A stretch of DNA of 64,000 nt from Desulfonema magnum (lineage in GTDB: Bacteria > Desulfobacterota > Desulfobacteria > Desulfobacterales > 4be13), in contig NZ_CP061800.1 in NCBI RefSeq assembly GCF_017377395.1, forward strand, positions 1,674,001 through 1,738,000. The letters are read 5' to 3'. The notes under the pieces are model-generated. The model was not told where the DNA came from. It made no database searches and was given only the letters and a program-made list of their open reading frames with translations. A program made the translations under genes and the position numbers. Below, one piece after another: positions 50,120 to 59,505 of the stretch. Position 1 is the first letter of the stretch; every line of letters starts with the position of its first letter.

Positions 50120-52357
50120 ATGTTTTTAAAATCTTACAATGCTTCTGTATCATTTAAATTTATCTCTTCTGTTGTTTTTATTTTTACAGCTTTTGGTATC
50201 CTGCTTTTAATCGCCACAACCAGTTATCTGTCGAAATCAAAAATAAGCGATTCAAAGGACCTTTTCAACAGTATTATTGAAAGCTATGCCAATAGCCTGG
50301 AACAAATATTTGAGGATTCCATGCGAGATGGCCAGTACCTCGCCAAAGAAATTGTGACATGGTATGATCAGACGGATGCGGGCGACTGGAATGCGTATTT
50401 TTCAAACAAATACTATGTTGACAAAGATGGTGCTGTACGAACAACGTATGAAAGAAATGACACTTACGGTGTTTTTGTCAGCAACATCGGAAAATTTGAC
50501 GACCGGGTCAGACGGATGATCATGGCCACAGAGCATAAAATCAGTATTCATCAGAAGGCAGCCTCTCTGAGATTTTTAGACACTTATGTTGTGATGCCTG
50601 AACAGATGATCATTATAGATGACAAAAACTGGCCTGCAAACATTCATCCTGATTTCAATTTTCTTGAGCAGGAATGGTTTCATATGGTTATTCCTCAGAA
50701 CAATCCCGGGCGGCAAAGTGTCTGGTCTTCTGTCTATTATGATCCTTTATTGAAATACTGGATGATCAGTAATGCAAGCCCCATTTATAAAGGAAATGAA
50801 TTTCTGGGATCCGTTGGGCATGATGTGGTGCTGAACACTCTTTTAACAACGATTTCCGAATTTCAGAAAAGTGTTTCTGGCAGTCAGCATATCATCATCA
50901 CATCACAAGGCACTGTTATTTATCATCCTGAATACCAAAAGTTTATGGAAAATTCCCCGGAAACATTTGATTATAAGGGGCGTGAGGATATGTTCCTGAT
51001 CAATGAGATAAAAAACAATGTCAGGAGAGATGAGAAGGTGATCTCTTCCGAAATTACCATTGATAATACGAACTATATGATCACTTTTGCATATATGGAG
51101 GCCGTGGACTGGTATTATGTGCAACTTGTTCCTTATCATTCAATTTTAGCACAAGTATATACCTTATCTGTTATAATTATCCTGGGGTTTTTCGTAACAC
51201 TTATCTTTATCTCCTATCTTATCTTCCGATTAACCCGCGGCATCATCCTAAACCCTTTGCTGAAAGGCGTGAATATTGCTGATCAGATAGCCCGGGGAAA
51301 TCTCACAAACGATATTGAGGTGTCTGCCAGGGATGAAATCGGACGGTTACTTGAATCTTTGCAGAAAATGACTCGTCAGATAGGAAAAATAATCACTGAT
51401 GTAAAAACAGTTGCCCGGGGGGTCAGGAATTCTTCACTCCATGTTTCCGAAATGAGCAATCACCTGAGCAGCGGGGCTGAAGAACTTTCTCAGGCCACGT
51501 CTCAGCAGGCAGCTTCTGCTGAAGAGATATCCGCATCAATGGAGCAGATGGCGTCCAGCATCAGGCAGAATGCTGAAAATGCGTCAGAAACAAGAAAGAT
51601 TTCACAGAAAGCTGCGGAAGATGCTTACAAAGGCAAAGAATCCGTAGATAATACCCTGACTGCCATGAAGGAAATTTCAGAAAAGGTGTCACTTATTGAA
51701 GACATCTCCCGGGAGACAAATATGCTGGCACTGAATGCCGCGATTGAAGCGGCAAGGGCCGGAGAATACGGAAAAGGTTTTGCCATTGTGGCAATGGAAG
51801 TACGCAAACTGTCAGATCGGAGCAGGAAAGCAGCAAAAGAAATCGGCACGCTGGCCTCTTCCAGTGTTGAAATTGCAGAAAATGCAAGCAGCATACTGAA
51901 TCAGATTGTAATAAACAGCAGGAAAACCACAGAGCTTATTCAGGAAATAAGCATGGCAAGCGCAGAACAGGACGGGGGCGCGGGTCAGATCAATAAGGCA
52001 ATTCAGCAGTTGGACATGGTGATTCAGGGTAATGCACAGGCATCAGAGGAGCTTGCTTCGACATCCGTTGAATTGGCATCAGGCGCTCGGCAACTGACAG
52101 ATGTTTATGTGAAAAAACTTCAGGACAGTATCGAGTATTTCAGAACTGAACAGAAAGAGGATAAGACTGAGGAAAAACAGGAGGATGAACTTCTGAAAAC
52201 CGAAGATATTAAAAAAATCAAAGCGATTATCGAACAATCTGAAAAGAAAACAGAAAATAAATTTCAGGAACTAAAAACTGATGGTAAGGTAAACAACACA
52301 ATTAAGTTAGATATGAAAACAGATGAGATAGATGATTCAAATTTTGAGAAATATTAG
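50120..52357 (+). CDS. Methyl-accepting chemotaxis protein with extracellular Cache domain
   Basis: A 745-residue membrane chemoreceptor. Helix 1 is at about 14-36. A periplasmic sensory region (about 40-345) of double-Cache type contains [20 protein letters not shown] and [17 protein letters not shown]. Helix 2 (346-370) precedes a HAMP domain, and the signalling hairpin carries [20 protein letters not shown] with [19 protein letters not shown] charged coiled tail (700-745) is present without the CheR-binding pentapeptide. It should signal through CheA/CheW, which are not in the window. Confidence 0.93.
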   Translation: MFLKSYNASVSFKFISSVVFIFTAFGILLLIATTSYLSKSKISDSKDLFNSIIESYANSLEQIFEDSMRDGQYLAKEIVTWYDQTDAGDWNAYFSNKYYVDKDGAVRTTYERNDTYGVFVSNIGKFDDRVRRMIMATEHKISIHQKAASLRFLDTYVVMPEQMIIIDDKNWPANIHPDFNFLEQEWFHMVIPQNNPGRQSVWSSVYYDPLLKYWMISNASPIYKGNEFLGSVGHDVVLNTLLTTISEFQKSVSGSQHIIITSQGTVIYHPEYQKFMENSPETFDYKGREDMFLINEIKNNVRRDEKVISSEITIDNTNYMITFAYMEAVDWYYVQLVPYHSILAQVYTLSVIIILGFFVTLIFISYLIFRLTRGIILNPLLKGVNIADQIARGNLTNDIEVSARDEIGRLLESLQKMTRQIGKIITDVKTVARGVRNSSLHVSEMSNHLSSGAEELSQATSQQAASAEEISASMEQMASSIRQNAENASETRKISQKAAEDAYKGKESVDNTLTAMKEISEKVSLIEDISRETNMLALNAAIEAARAGEYGKGFAIVAMEVRKLSDRSRKAAKEIGTLASSSVEIAENASSILNQIVINSRKTTELIQEISMASAEQDGGAGQINKAIQQLDMVIQGNAQASEELASTSVELASGARQLTDVYVKKLQDSIEYFRTEQKEDKTEEKQEDELLKTEDIKKIKAIIEQSEKKTENKFQELKTDGKVNNTIKLDMKTDEIDDSNFEKY

Positions 52358-52667
52358 AATCATATTATCATCGCCGGACTTTTTGCCTTTCAGACGAATA
52401 GTGCTGCTGAAGTCCGCAAACACCGTTTAATAAAAAAATTGAAGGATTACAAGTGTTTAAGCATTTGTTTCAAATTGTTCTTCAATCACGGAAATCCTCT
52501 GATCCTTTAATCAGAGTTCGGACAGATGAATTGCAGGAATATAGGAAATTCATCATCAGGTATTGAGAAGGCTGACAGGCTATGACTGGACAAACAACAA
52601 AAACAGTGCTAAAATTTTATTTTAGGGCTTCGGATAATTATATCGGGTAATTATAAGAGATAACAGT
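52358..52667. other. Intergenic region with a 66-bp direct repeat
   Basis: Bases 52481-52546 (TTCAATCACGGAAA to TTCGGACAGATGAATTGCAG and AATATAGGA) recur at 53321-53386, so the repeat brackets the RelE/HigA-like pair. No gene is seen. Confidence 0.6.
52481..52546. repeat. Direct repeat bracketing the RelE-like pair, copy 1
   Basis: It shares TTTAATCAG, GTTCGGACAGATGAATTGCA and GGAATATAGGA with 53321-53386. The inverse CTGTCCGAACCCTGATTAAA also occurs near 36603. It is possibly the footprint of the module's transfer. Confidence 0.55.
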
Positions 52668-53006
52668 GTGGAAATAAAACCCAAGGAACTCAGGGAATAT
52701 CTCACTGAGCAAAATAATTCCCCGTTCGGAGACTGGCTTGACGCATTGAAAGACAGAAAAGCCAGAGCGGTTATCCGTATCCGACTTGATCGTCTCAGAC
52801 TCGGCAATTTGGGGGACTGCGAATCTGTGGGTAACGGTGTCTATGAACTGCGTGTTCATTTCGGCCCCGGTTATCGCATTTATCTGGGACAGGATAGCGA
52901 TATTCTAATCATATTGCTCTGCGGCGGAACAAAAAAATCCCAAGCCAGAGATATTCGGAAAGCCAAGACATACTGGCGGGATTACAAAAGGAGGAAAAAT
53001 GAATAA
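52668..53006 (+). CDS. RelE/HigB-like toxin (addiction-module killer protein)
   Basis: A 112-residue RelE-superfamily toxin of the phage Gp49/HigB kind. Landmarks are FGDWLDALKDRKARAVIRIR, LDRLRLGNLGDCESVGNGVY and ELRVHFGPGYRIYLGQ, with ILLCGGTKKSQ near the end. It should inhibit translation by cleaving mRNA at the ribosome. The start is GTG 52668. It overlaps the antitoxin gene by eight bases. Confidence 0.85.
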   Translation: MEIKPKELREYLTEQNNSPFGDWLDALKDRKARAVIRIRLDRLRLGNLGDCESVGNGVYELRVHFGPGYRIYLGQDSDILIILLCGGTKKSQARDIRKAKTYWRDYKRRKNE

Positions 53007-53265
53007 GATTTCAAAATCATATCAGGAGAAACTCCTGAAGTCGCTGACCGATCCGGATGAGGCCGCTGCATATCTCAATGCCGCTCTTGACGAGGGCTCA
53101 GACGAAGTCTTTCTGATGGCCCTGGAGAATGTGGCCGAAGCTCAGAGGAGAGTCAGCCATTCAGAAACAAAAGAAGGTCGGAAAATCAGATTGTCTGATC
53201 TCTCCGAAATATTTGCCGGTCTCAGAATCAGATTTGTCGCACAGGCATCGGCTCCGAAGTGCTAA
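52999..53265 (+). CDS. HigA-like antitoxin with damaged HTH
   Basis: An 88-residue partner of the toxin at 52668. The first half, SLTDPDEAAAYLNAALDEGS with FLMALENVAEAQ, matches addiction-module antidote proteins (TIGR02684-like). The second half should be an XRE helix-turn-helix (about LYRMLSEKGNPxLSxL), but it reads SHSETKEGRKIRLSDLSEIF, then AGLRIRFVAQ. About ten residues of the recognition helix are missing, so promoter binding may be lost while toxin binding might persist. Confidence 0.7.
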   Translation: MNKISKSYQEKLLKSLTDPDEAAAYLNAALDEGSDEVFLMALENVAEAQRRVSHSETKEGRKIRLSDLSEIFAGLRIRFVAQASAPKC

Positions 53266-53320
53266 AATTTTTGTCAGACGGGATTTGAGCAAAACTGCTA
53301 TGCTGGCTCACCGATTGACC

Positions 53321-53386
53321 TTCAATCATGGAAACATCTTAATATTTTAATCAGGGTTCGGACAGATGAATTGCAGGAATATAGGA
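53321..53386. repeat. Direct repeat bracketing the RelE-like pair, copy 2
   Basis: It matches 52481-52546 with a few differences (TTCAATCATGGAAACATC). It lies 56 bases after the antitoxin stop. Confidence 0.55.
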
Positions 53387-53512
53387 GGTATTTCGGAAAG
53401 CCCAATTTATGCCAGCAAACAGTATCAGCAGATTGAAAAATTTAGAATTTGGAATTCCGGATTGATTTGGAAATTGTTATTTGCCAGTTTATCCGGATCA
53501 GGAGGTTTTGTC

Positions 53513-54091
53513 ATGGCACAGGCCGAGAAAAAAGAGCTTATTACCCCCGAAGAATATTTTGCAATGGAAGAAGCTGTCGAACACAAAAGCGAATACTATC
53601 ATGGTGAAATCTTCGCCATGACCGGTGCATCTCACAATCACAACATCATTGCTGTAAATATCATGGCCAGCTTGCACGGTTCCCTCAGCCACTCTGACTG
53701 CATGACTTACACTGGCGATATGAAAGTTCAAGTTGATGAAGCCAGACATTATGTATATCCTGACGTGAGCGTTGTGTGCGGAAATATCGAATTTGTCGGG
53801 GACCGGGATGACATTATTGCAAACCCCGTTGTTATTTTTGAAATTCTGTCCCGGTCCACGCAAAGTTACGACAGGGGAGATAAATTTAAGGCATATCGCA
53901 AAATCAGGTCATTGCGGGATTATATCTTGGTGGATCAGTATGCGTGCCATGTCGAATATTTCTTCAAAAATAAGGCGGGCAGGTGGGAACTCGATGAATT
54001 TGAAACATTGGAAGAGTCATTTAAAATTCAGTCCCTTGATGTTGATTTGTCTTTGGCAACCATCTATTATCGGGTCATAAATGAGATTTGA
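53513..54091 (+). CDS. Uma2-family (DUF820) putative nuclease, copy 1
   Basis: A 192-residue protein with the PD-(D/E)XK-like Uma2 core: HKSEYYHGEIFAMTGASHNH, YPDVSVVCGNIEF with the metal-binding Asp, VVIFEILSRST with Glu, and YDRGDKFKAYRKI. The family is abundant in cyanobacteria and some deltaproteobacteria, and its cellular role is unclear. ATG 53513 follows CAGGAGGTTTTGTC; the longer upstream frame is not needed. A tandem copy follows at 54184. Confidence 0.82.
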   Translation: MAQAEKKELITPEEYFAMEEAVEHKSEYYHGEIFAMTGASHNHNIIAVNIMASLHGSLSHSDCMTYTGDMKVQVDEARHYVYPDVSVVCGNIEFVGDRDDIIANPVVIFEILSRSTQSYDRGDKFKAYRKIRSLRDYILVDQYACHVEYFFKNKAGRWELDEFETLEESFKIQSLDVDLSLATIYYRVINEI

Positions 54092-54183
54092 AATTTGAAG
54101 CTCGGAACAGTGGCATACGTCTGTAAGAAAATCCCCCGGACCTCGGGATTTCCAGTTCAAGTTTCAGGTGAGGAGGTTTTATC

Positions 54184-54756
54184 ATGGCACAGGCAGAGGA
54201 AAAAGAGCTTATTTCCCCCGAAGAATATTTTGCAGTGGAAGAAGCAGCCCAATACAAAAGCGAATATTATCATGGTGAAATCTTCGCCATGACCGGGGCC
54301 TCCTTTAATCATAATCTAATTGCGATGAATCTTGCAACAAGACTGCACAGCGCACTCCGGGATTCATCATGTTTTGTCTTTGCCAGTGATATGAAAATTC
54401 AGGCTGATGAAGCCAGACATTATGTGTATCCTGACGTGAGCGTTGTGTGCGGAGATATCGAGTTTCTCGGAAATCGGGATGACATTATCACGAATCCTGT
54501 GGTAATTATCGAGGTGCTGTCCGAATCCACGCAAAGTTACGACAGGGGAGATAAATTTAAGGCATATCGCAAAATCAGGTCATTGCGGGATTATATCTTG
54601 GTGGATCAGTATGCGTGCCATGTCGAATATTTCTTCAAAAACAAGGCGGGCAGGTGGGAACTCGATGAATTTGAAACATTGGAGGACTCGTTTAACATCC
54701 GCTCTGTTGATGTTGATCTGCCTCTGGAAACCATTTATTATCGGGTTGAAACTTGA
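54184..54756 (+). CDS. Uma2-family (DUF820) putative nuclease, copy 2
   Basis: A 190-residue tandem paralogue of the gene at 53513, with the same motifs (EYYHGEIFAMTGASFNHNLI, YPDVSVVCGDIEF, VVIIEVLSEST). A stretch of about 160 bases (54526-54685) is almost identical to 53855-54014 with one mismatch seen, while the 5' parts differ clearly. This mosaic suggests gene conversion. ATG 54184 follows GTGAGGAGGTTTTATC, a ribosome site also shared with copy 1. Confidence 0.82.
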   Translation: MAQAEEKELISPEEYFAVEEAAQYKSEYYHGEIFAMTGASFNHNLIAMNLATRLHSALRDSSCFVFASDMKIQADEARHYVYPDVSVVCGDIEFLGNRDDIITNPVVIIEVLSESTQSYDRGDKFKAYRKIRSLRDYILVDQYACHVEYFFKNKAGRWELDEFETLEDSFNIRSVDVDLPLETIYYRVET

Positions 54757-54841
54757 AACTTAAAATTCGGGGATCTGCGGATTTTTTTATGCACATATGT
54801 AAGGGAACTCGAAATAAATAATATACCCGGTTCAGGAAAAT

Positions 54842-54880
54842 GTAGGGTGGGTGCAGCGAAGCGGAACCCACCCTACATTT
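54842..54880. terminator. Strong hairpin between Uma2 copy 2 and pepP
   Basis: TGTAGGGTGGGT pairs with ACCCACCCTACA around GCAGCGAAGCGGA, followed by TTTCTACATTT. It lies between convergent genes and could stop transcription from both sides. Confidence 0.5.
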
Positions 54881-54951
54881 CTACATTTCGGGCAGATTAT
54901 TTTTTGGGAGATTCCTAAATGTTCCGAGTTTCAAGTTGGAGAATATATTCA

Positions 54952-56241
54952 TCATCCCCTCATCAGCATCTCAATTTCCTCTGCCTCTGCCGGAACATTT
55001 CCCGTCAGATCAACCGGCTCACCGTCAGTTATTAAAATGTCATTTTCAATTCTGACGCCAATGGCCTCATCCCTGATGTAAATGCCCGGCTCGCAGGTGA
55101 AGACCATTCCCGCCTCAAATTTTCGGTATCTGTTTCCGACATCATGCACATCCAATCCCAGATGATGGGAGGTTCCGTGCATGAAATATTTTTTATAAAG
55201 CGGTTTTTCCTTATCCTGCGCTTTCACCGCCTTAGCATCCAGCACTCCCAGACCAATCAGCTCTTTTTCCATTATTTTGCCGACTTCTTTGTTATATTCC
55301 TCAAGTGTGTTTCCTGGTCTGAGCAATTTTATTGCAGCTTTTTGCACTCGTAAGACCGCGTTATAAACTTCTTTCTGACGTTTGCTGAAACGGCCGTTCA
55401 CCGGAATGGTGCGGGTGAGGTCAGAAGCATAATTTGCATATTCCGCGCCAAAATCCATTAGCAAAATATCACCATTTCTGCACCGCTGATTATTTTTTAT
55501 ATAATGCAGCACACAGGAATTCGCTCCCGAGGCGACAATGGATTCATAAGCCGGCCCCCTTGAACGGCTTTTCAGAAATTCATGATAAATCTCTGCTTCT
55601 ATTTCATATTCCCATACCCCGGGCCTGATAAAACGAAGCAGTCGTCGGAATGTTTTTTCCGTAATGTCACAAGCCTGTTTTATCAATTGTATTTCAATGG
55701 GAGATTTAATGGCACGCAGATCATGCATAATCGGTGCCAGCCTTTCATATTTATGTAAAGGAAACGCAGCCATACACCATTTCAGAAAGCGGGTGTCCCT
55801 TGTCTCCACAACCATATCTGCCCGGGAATGTTCATTGGTATTCAGGTAAATATGATCCATCTCAAAGACCAATGACCTGAAAATATTATTAAATTCCGAA
55901 GTCCAATGCACCGTCAGAATTCCTGAGATATCGCTGGCTTCTTCTTTGGTGAGTTTATGCCCCTCCCATATGGCAAGATGCTCATTTGTCTCTCTGACAA
56001 ACAGAATTTCCTTATGTTTTTCTTCCCTGGCATCCGGACAGATGAGCAAAATACTCTCTTCCTGGTCTGTCCCGCTCAGATAAAACATATCGGTATTTTG
56101 AATAAATGACTGTGTTCCGTCCGCATTGGTGGGCATAATATCATTGGAATTGAACACAGCAATGGAATTTGGTTTGAGATGCTTCACAAACCGTTCCCTG
56201 TTTTGAACAAACAAATTTTGATTGATAGGTAAATATTTCAT
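54952..56241 (-). CDS. pepP: Xaa-Pro aminopeptidase (aminopeptidase P)
   Basis: A 429-residue M24B metallopeptidase that removes N-terminal residues before proline. An N-terminal creatinase-like domain (1-165) precedes the pita-bread domain with the dinuclear metal ligands: LLMDFGAEYANYASDLTRT (two Asp), GTSHHLGLDVHD (His), TCEPGIYI (Glu) and VRIENDILIT (Glu). All ligands are present. No Shine-Dalgarno site is seen: a heptamer repeat array (56243 onward) reaches directly to the start codon. Confidence 0.93.
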   Translation of the reverse strand: MKYLPINQNLFVQNRERFVKHLKPNSIAVFNSNDIMPTNADGTQSFIQNTDMFYLSGTDQEESILLICPDAREEKHKEILFVRETNEHLAIWEGHKLTKEEASDISGILTVHWTSEFNNIFRSLVFEMDHIYLNTNEHSRADMVVETRDTRFLKWCMAAFPLHKYERLAPIMHDLRAIKSPIEIQLIKQACDITEKTFRRLLRFIRPGVWEYEIEAEIYHEFLKSRSRGPAYESIVASGANSCVLHYIKNNQRCRNGDILLMDFGAEYANYASDLTRTIPVNGRFSKRQKEVYNAVLRVQKAAIKLLRPGNTLEEYNKEVGKIMEKELIGLGVLDAKAVKAQDKEKPLYKKYFMHGTSHHLGLDVHDVGNRYRKFEAGMVFTCEPGIYIRDEAIGVRIENDILITDGEPVDLTGNVPAEAEEIEMLMRG

Positions 56242-56242
56242 T

Positions 56243-56610
56243 TAGGTGTTAGGTGTTAGGTGTTAAGTTTTAAGTGTTAGGTGTTAGGTGTTAGGTGTTA
56301 GGTGTTAGGTGTTAGGTGTTAGGTGTTAGGAAAAATTATTAAAATTCCATTTTTTTGCTGTGACATCAGGGCCGCTGTTGTCGCATAAAGAAGCAACTGT
56401 CTTGATCGGCTTTTTTTCAAACAGAGAACATAGAGCAAAGGCAGTTGTGTGTCAAGAGGTGTTAGGTGCTAAGAAGAAATAACTCTGTAAGTTCCGAACA
56501 CTTAACACTTAAAACTTAAAACTTAAAACTTAAAACTTACCACCTAACACCTAACACCTAACACCCTAACACCTAACACCCTAACACCCTGACACCTGAC
56601 ACCTTAAAAA
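56243..56610. repeat. Heptamer tandem arrays in inverted orientation
   Basis: About 11 tandem GTTAGGT units lie at 56246-56330, then unrelated sequence, then the reverse orientation at 56500-56605 (TAAAACT and CACCTAA/CACCCTAA units). The two blocks can pair into a long stem. Inverted heptamer arrays like this are not protein-coding. Confidence 0.75.
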
Positions 56611-56685
56611 AATGTTTGCATTCTGTCATTAAATAGGTTAATGGTTTTTCGCTGTGGATCAAAAAAACTAGGAGGTGATTTATCT

Positions 56686-57180
56686 ATGATCAGTCTTGAT
56701 TTACTTGAAAAGCTTGATATTTTTGAAGGTCTGAATGACGACCAGCTCACTGCTGTTCAGGAAAACTGCGAGGAAAAGGAATATAAGCGCGGGGACAGGC
56801 TCTTTGCTGAAGGAGAAGACGCGACCCATCTTTGGATTGTAACTGAGGGACGGGTTGATTTGCGTTTTGAAATGCCGGGATCCCGCCCCACTTCGGATGA
56901 TTACACTGTTTCTGCCGTATCAGCTCGGGACTCCGTAGCAAAGATACTGGGATGGTCGTGTTTTGTACCGCCGCATAAAATGAGGCTTTCAGGTTACTGC
57001 GCCAGGGATTGCAAAGTCATAAAAATAGGAAAAACAAATCTTACCAAGCTTTTTGCAAAAGATCCCTGGCTGGGATTTTTAATTATGTCATACCTGGTCA
57101 GAGTGGTTGGCTATCGCTTTCATCAGTTTCAGGATGAAGCTGCGAAAAATATGGGTGAAAATATTATGAGCTGTTGGTAA
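56686..57180 (+). CDS. Cyclic-nucleotide-binding domain protein without HTH
   Basis: A 164-residue protein consisting of one cNMP-binding beta-roll (LDIFEGLNDDQLTAVQENCE, EYKRGDRLFAEGEDATHLWI, TEGRVDLRFEMPG) and C-terminal helices. No DNA-binding domain follows, unlike CRP/FNR. Some ligand-pocket residues (the RxA motif) are not apparent, so the ligand is uncertain. ATG 56686 follows AGGAGGTGATTTATCT, an excellent ribosome site, and is preferred to ATG 56641. Confidence 0.82.
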   Translation: MISLDLLEKLDIFEGLNDDQLTAVQENCEEKEYKRGDRLFAEGEDATHLWIVTEGRVDLRFEMPGSRPTSDDYTVSAVSARDSVAKILGWSCFVPPHKMRLSGYCARDCKVIKIGKTNLTKLFAKDPWLGFLIMSYLVRVVGYRFHQFQDEAAKNMGENIMSCW

Positions 57181-57244
57181 TCAGGGCAGCCTCCATCCTT
57201 TTAAGGATTGAAAACAACTTACAGACCTGAAAAAAAATATTTCC

Positions 57245-57300
57245 GGAAAATAGAAGCCGGGTTTTTCACAATAGCCCGGTTTCTAAGAATATTTTTTAAA
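57245..57300 (+). terminator. Hairpin terminator of the AAACCCGGC family
   Basis: GAAGCCGGGTTTTT faces AGCCCGGTTTCT with a short loop, followed by an AT-rich tail with T runs. It lies between the cNMP-binding gene and the kinase gene. Confidence 0.5.
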
Positions 57301-57329
57301 AAAATCATAACATTCCCATAGGATGTTCT

Positions 57330-57950
57330 ATGTCAGTTATCACGATTTCCAGACAATTTGGTGCCGGCGGCAGAACTTTAGGGACACTTGTTGCCGAAAA
57401 ATTAGGATATTCCTTAGTTGATGAAGATATCATTGAAAAGGTAGCGCAAAAAGCAAGGGTTTCACCCAACTGGGTAAAATCTGTTGAAAAGGAAGCCGGG
57501 GGACGCCTGCTGAAATATATTTCCGGTCTGGGACCGTTTCGAAAGAACTATTTGGAACGGATCGGGGAACATAAACGGGGATATATTGACGGACATATCT
57601 ATGTTGACCTGCTTCATGAAATCATAAAAGAGCTTGCCCATGAAGGAGACTGTGTGATTATCGGCAGGGGCGGCCAATATATTTTAAAGGATTATGAAGA
57701 TGTCTGGCATGTACTCCTTATTGCTGATTTAGATCATCGGGTAAAATTTATGGAGGAGCATTATGAGCTTTCCTCCAGACAAGCTGCTCTTATTGTGGAT
57801 AAACACGGTAAGCGAAGAAAAAATCTGTATCGTTATTTTCACAAAGAAGACTATGATCAGCCATATCTTTACCACATAGTACTTAACATGGGCAGACTGA
57901 CAATTGAAAAAGCTGCAAATCAGGTATGCAAATTAACAGAAGATGATTAG
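57330..57950 (+). CDS. Cytidylate-kinase-like protein
   Basis: A 206-residue P-loop-type protein of the cytidylate kinase-like family (PF13189). ITISRQFGAGGRTLGTLVAE is the nucleotide-binding start, and GDCVIIGRGGQYILKDY lies in the middle. Such paralogues of Cmk are common in deltaproteobacteria; their substrate is unproven. The ATG at 57330 follows a weak site (CATAGGATGTTCT). A tandem repeat array begins just after its stop. Confidence 0.85.
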   Translation: MSVITISRQFGAGGRTLGTLVAEKLGYSLVDEDIIEKVAQKARVSPNWVKSVEKEAGGRLLKYISGLGPFRKNYLERIGEHKRGYIDGHIYVDLLHEIIKELAHEGDCVIIGRGGQYILKDYEDVWHVLLIADLDHRVKFMEEHYELSSRQAALIVDKHGKRRKNLYRYFHKEDYDQPYLYHIVLNMGRLTIEKAANQVCKLTEDD

Positions 57951-58935
57951 CATGTTGAACATCCAGCACTTCGATTTTTTTTTTTCCGGAGTGCAAAAAT
58001 AAAGCGAAGCGGTTTTTTGCATATTTGAATATTCCGCAGCCCTAATTTTTTTTTTTTCGGAGTGCAAAAATAAAGCGAAGCGGTTTTTTGCATATTTGAA
58101 TATTCCGCAGCCCTAATTTTTTTTCCGGAGTGCAAAAATAAAGCGAAGCGGTTTTTTGCATATTTGAATATTCCGCAGCCCTAATTTTTTTTCCGGAGTG
58201 CAAAAATAAAGCGAAGCGGTTTTTTGCATATTTGAATATTCCGCAGCCCTAATTTTTTTTTTTCGGAGTGCAAAAATAAAGCGAAGCGGTTTTTTGCATA
58301 TTTGAATATTCCGCAGCCCTAATTTTTTTTTCCGGAGTGCAAAAATAAAGCGAAGCGGTTTTTTTGCATATTTGAATATTCCGCAGCCCTAATTTTTTTT
58401 CCGGAGTGCAAAAATAAAGCGAAGCGGTTTTTTGCATATTTGAATATTCCGCAGCCCTAATTTTTTTTCCGGAGTGCAAAAATAAAGCGAAGCGGTTTTT
58501 TGCATATTTGAATATTCCGCAGCCCTAATTTTTTTTCCGGAGTGCAAAAATAAAGCGAAGCGGTTTTTTGCATATTTGAATATTCCGCAGCCCTAATTTT
58601 TTTTCCGGAGTGCAAAAATAAAGCGAAGCGGTTTTTTGCATATTTGAATATTCCGCAGCCCTAATTTTTTTTCCGGAGTGCAAAAATAAAGCGAAGCGGT
58701 TTTTTGCATATTTGAATATTCCGCAGCCCTAATTTTTTTTCCGGAGTGCAAAAATAAAGCGAAGCGGTTTTTTGCATATTTGAATATTCCGCAGCCCGAA
58801 AACTTTTTGCTCTACTGATATTATTTGAAATCATAAGATGATGAGTTGATAGTTAAGATTCAGACCTCAGCATCTGTCTGCGACTGAAAATCAGAGCTGA
58901 GGCAAGTCATTTCAACCAGATGGGAGGGAAATTAA
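57951..58935. other. Non-coding region dominated by a tandem array
   Basis: The interval between the kinase gene and mrpE is filled from 57973 to 58797 by the 12-unit array. The rest (58798-58935) holds the mrpE upstream region with GGGAGGGAA. Minus-strand ORFs in the array are artefacts of the repeat. Confidence 0.7.
57973..58797. repeat. Tandem repeat array, 12 units of about 68 bp
   Basis: Unit parts: CCGGAGTGCAAAAATAAAGC, GAAGCGGTTTTTTGC, ATATTTGAATATTCCGCAGC, CCTAA and an 8-12 base T run. Twelve units were counted. Differences are nearly confined to T-run length and CCGG versus TCGG. GCAAAAA and TTTTTTGC within a unit form a stem with a GCGAAGC loop. Identity throughout the unit excludes a CRISPR array. 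CGGAGTGCAAAAAT also appears in the insert at 20630-20690. Confidence 0.95.
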
Positions 58936-59505
58936 TTGGCTGTCACAGAACAAGAAAATTATCATCAGGGACAACCTCATTCCTCTGATATGAAACTCGC
59001 ATCTCCCCGGCAGAAACGATTTTCCGCATCTTTTTTTATTACTTTTTTTATTATGTTCGGCTTATGGCTGGTCCTTTCAGGCAGGCCTGATCTGTTTCAT
59101 ATTTCCCTGGGTATTATTTCCTGCTTCATTGTCTCATTTTTTTCGGCTGACCTGCTTTTACCTTCTCCCCAATTGAAAAAGATGCCGGGCCTGTGGTTCC
59201 GATTTATAAGATATATTCCCTGGCTGCTGTATCAGGTGTTTATCGCGAATATCCATGTGATGTATCTGGTGTTTCATCCGAGGATGATGGATGTGATTGA
59301 TCCCAGAATCATGAAATTCAAAAGCAGGCTTACAAGTGACATGTCACTTGTTACGCTTGCCAATTCCATAACGCTTACTCCCGGAACTATCACCGTATAT
59401 ATCTCAATTTACGGAGATGTCACATTCCATGTGATTGATATTGAATCCGGGAAAACACTGCCCTGGATAATGGAGGCAAGGATTGCTGAAGTCTTTGATG
59501 AATAA
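58936..59505 (+). CDS. mrpE: Mrp-type Na+/H+ antiporter subunit E
   Basis: A 189-residue membrane subunit. Helices at about 33-75 include FIMFGLWLVLSGRPDLFHIS, and IPWLLYQVFIANIHVMYLVF is the central MnhE motif. SLVTLANSITLTPGTITVYI is the family signature. It is one of the small subunits of the sodium/proton antiporter. The start is TTG 58936 behind GGGAGGGAA. The stop overlaps mrpF's start by one base. Confidence 0.92.
   Translation: MAVTEQENYHQGQPHSSDMKLASPRQKRFSASFFITFFIMFGLWLVLSGRPDLFHISLGIISCFIVSFFSADLLLPSPQLKKMPGLWFRFIRYIPWLLYQVFIANIHVMYLVFHPRMMDVIDPRIMKFKSRLTSDMSLVTLANSITLTPGTITVYISIYGDVTFHVIDIESGKTLPWIMEARIAEVFDE

Noticed and set aside
57947..58479. Minus-strand frames encoding repeated RAAEYSNMQKTASLYFCTP peptides
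   Set aside because: They are produced by the tandem array, change frame between units and lack ribosome sites.
57973..58797. Regular 68-bp periodicity resembling a CRISPR array
   Set aside because: The whole unit is conserved, leaving no variable spacers; no cas genes are present.
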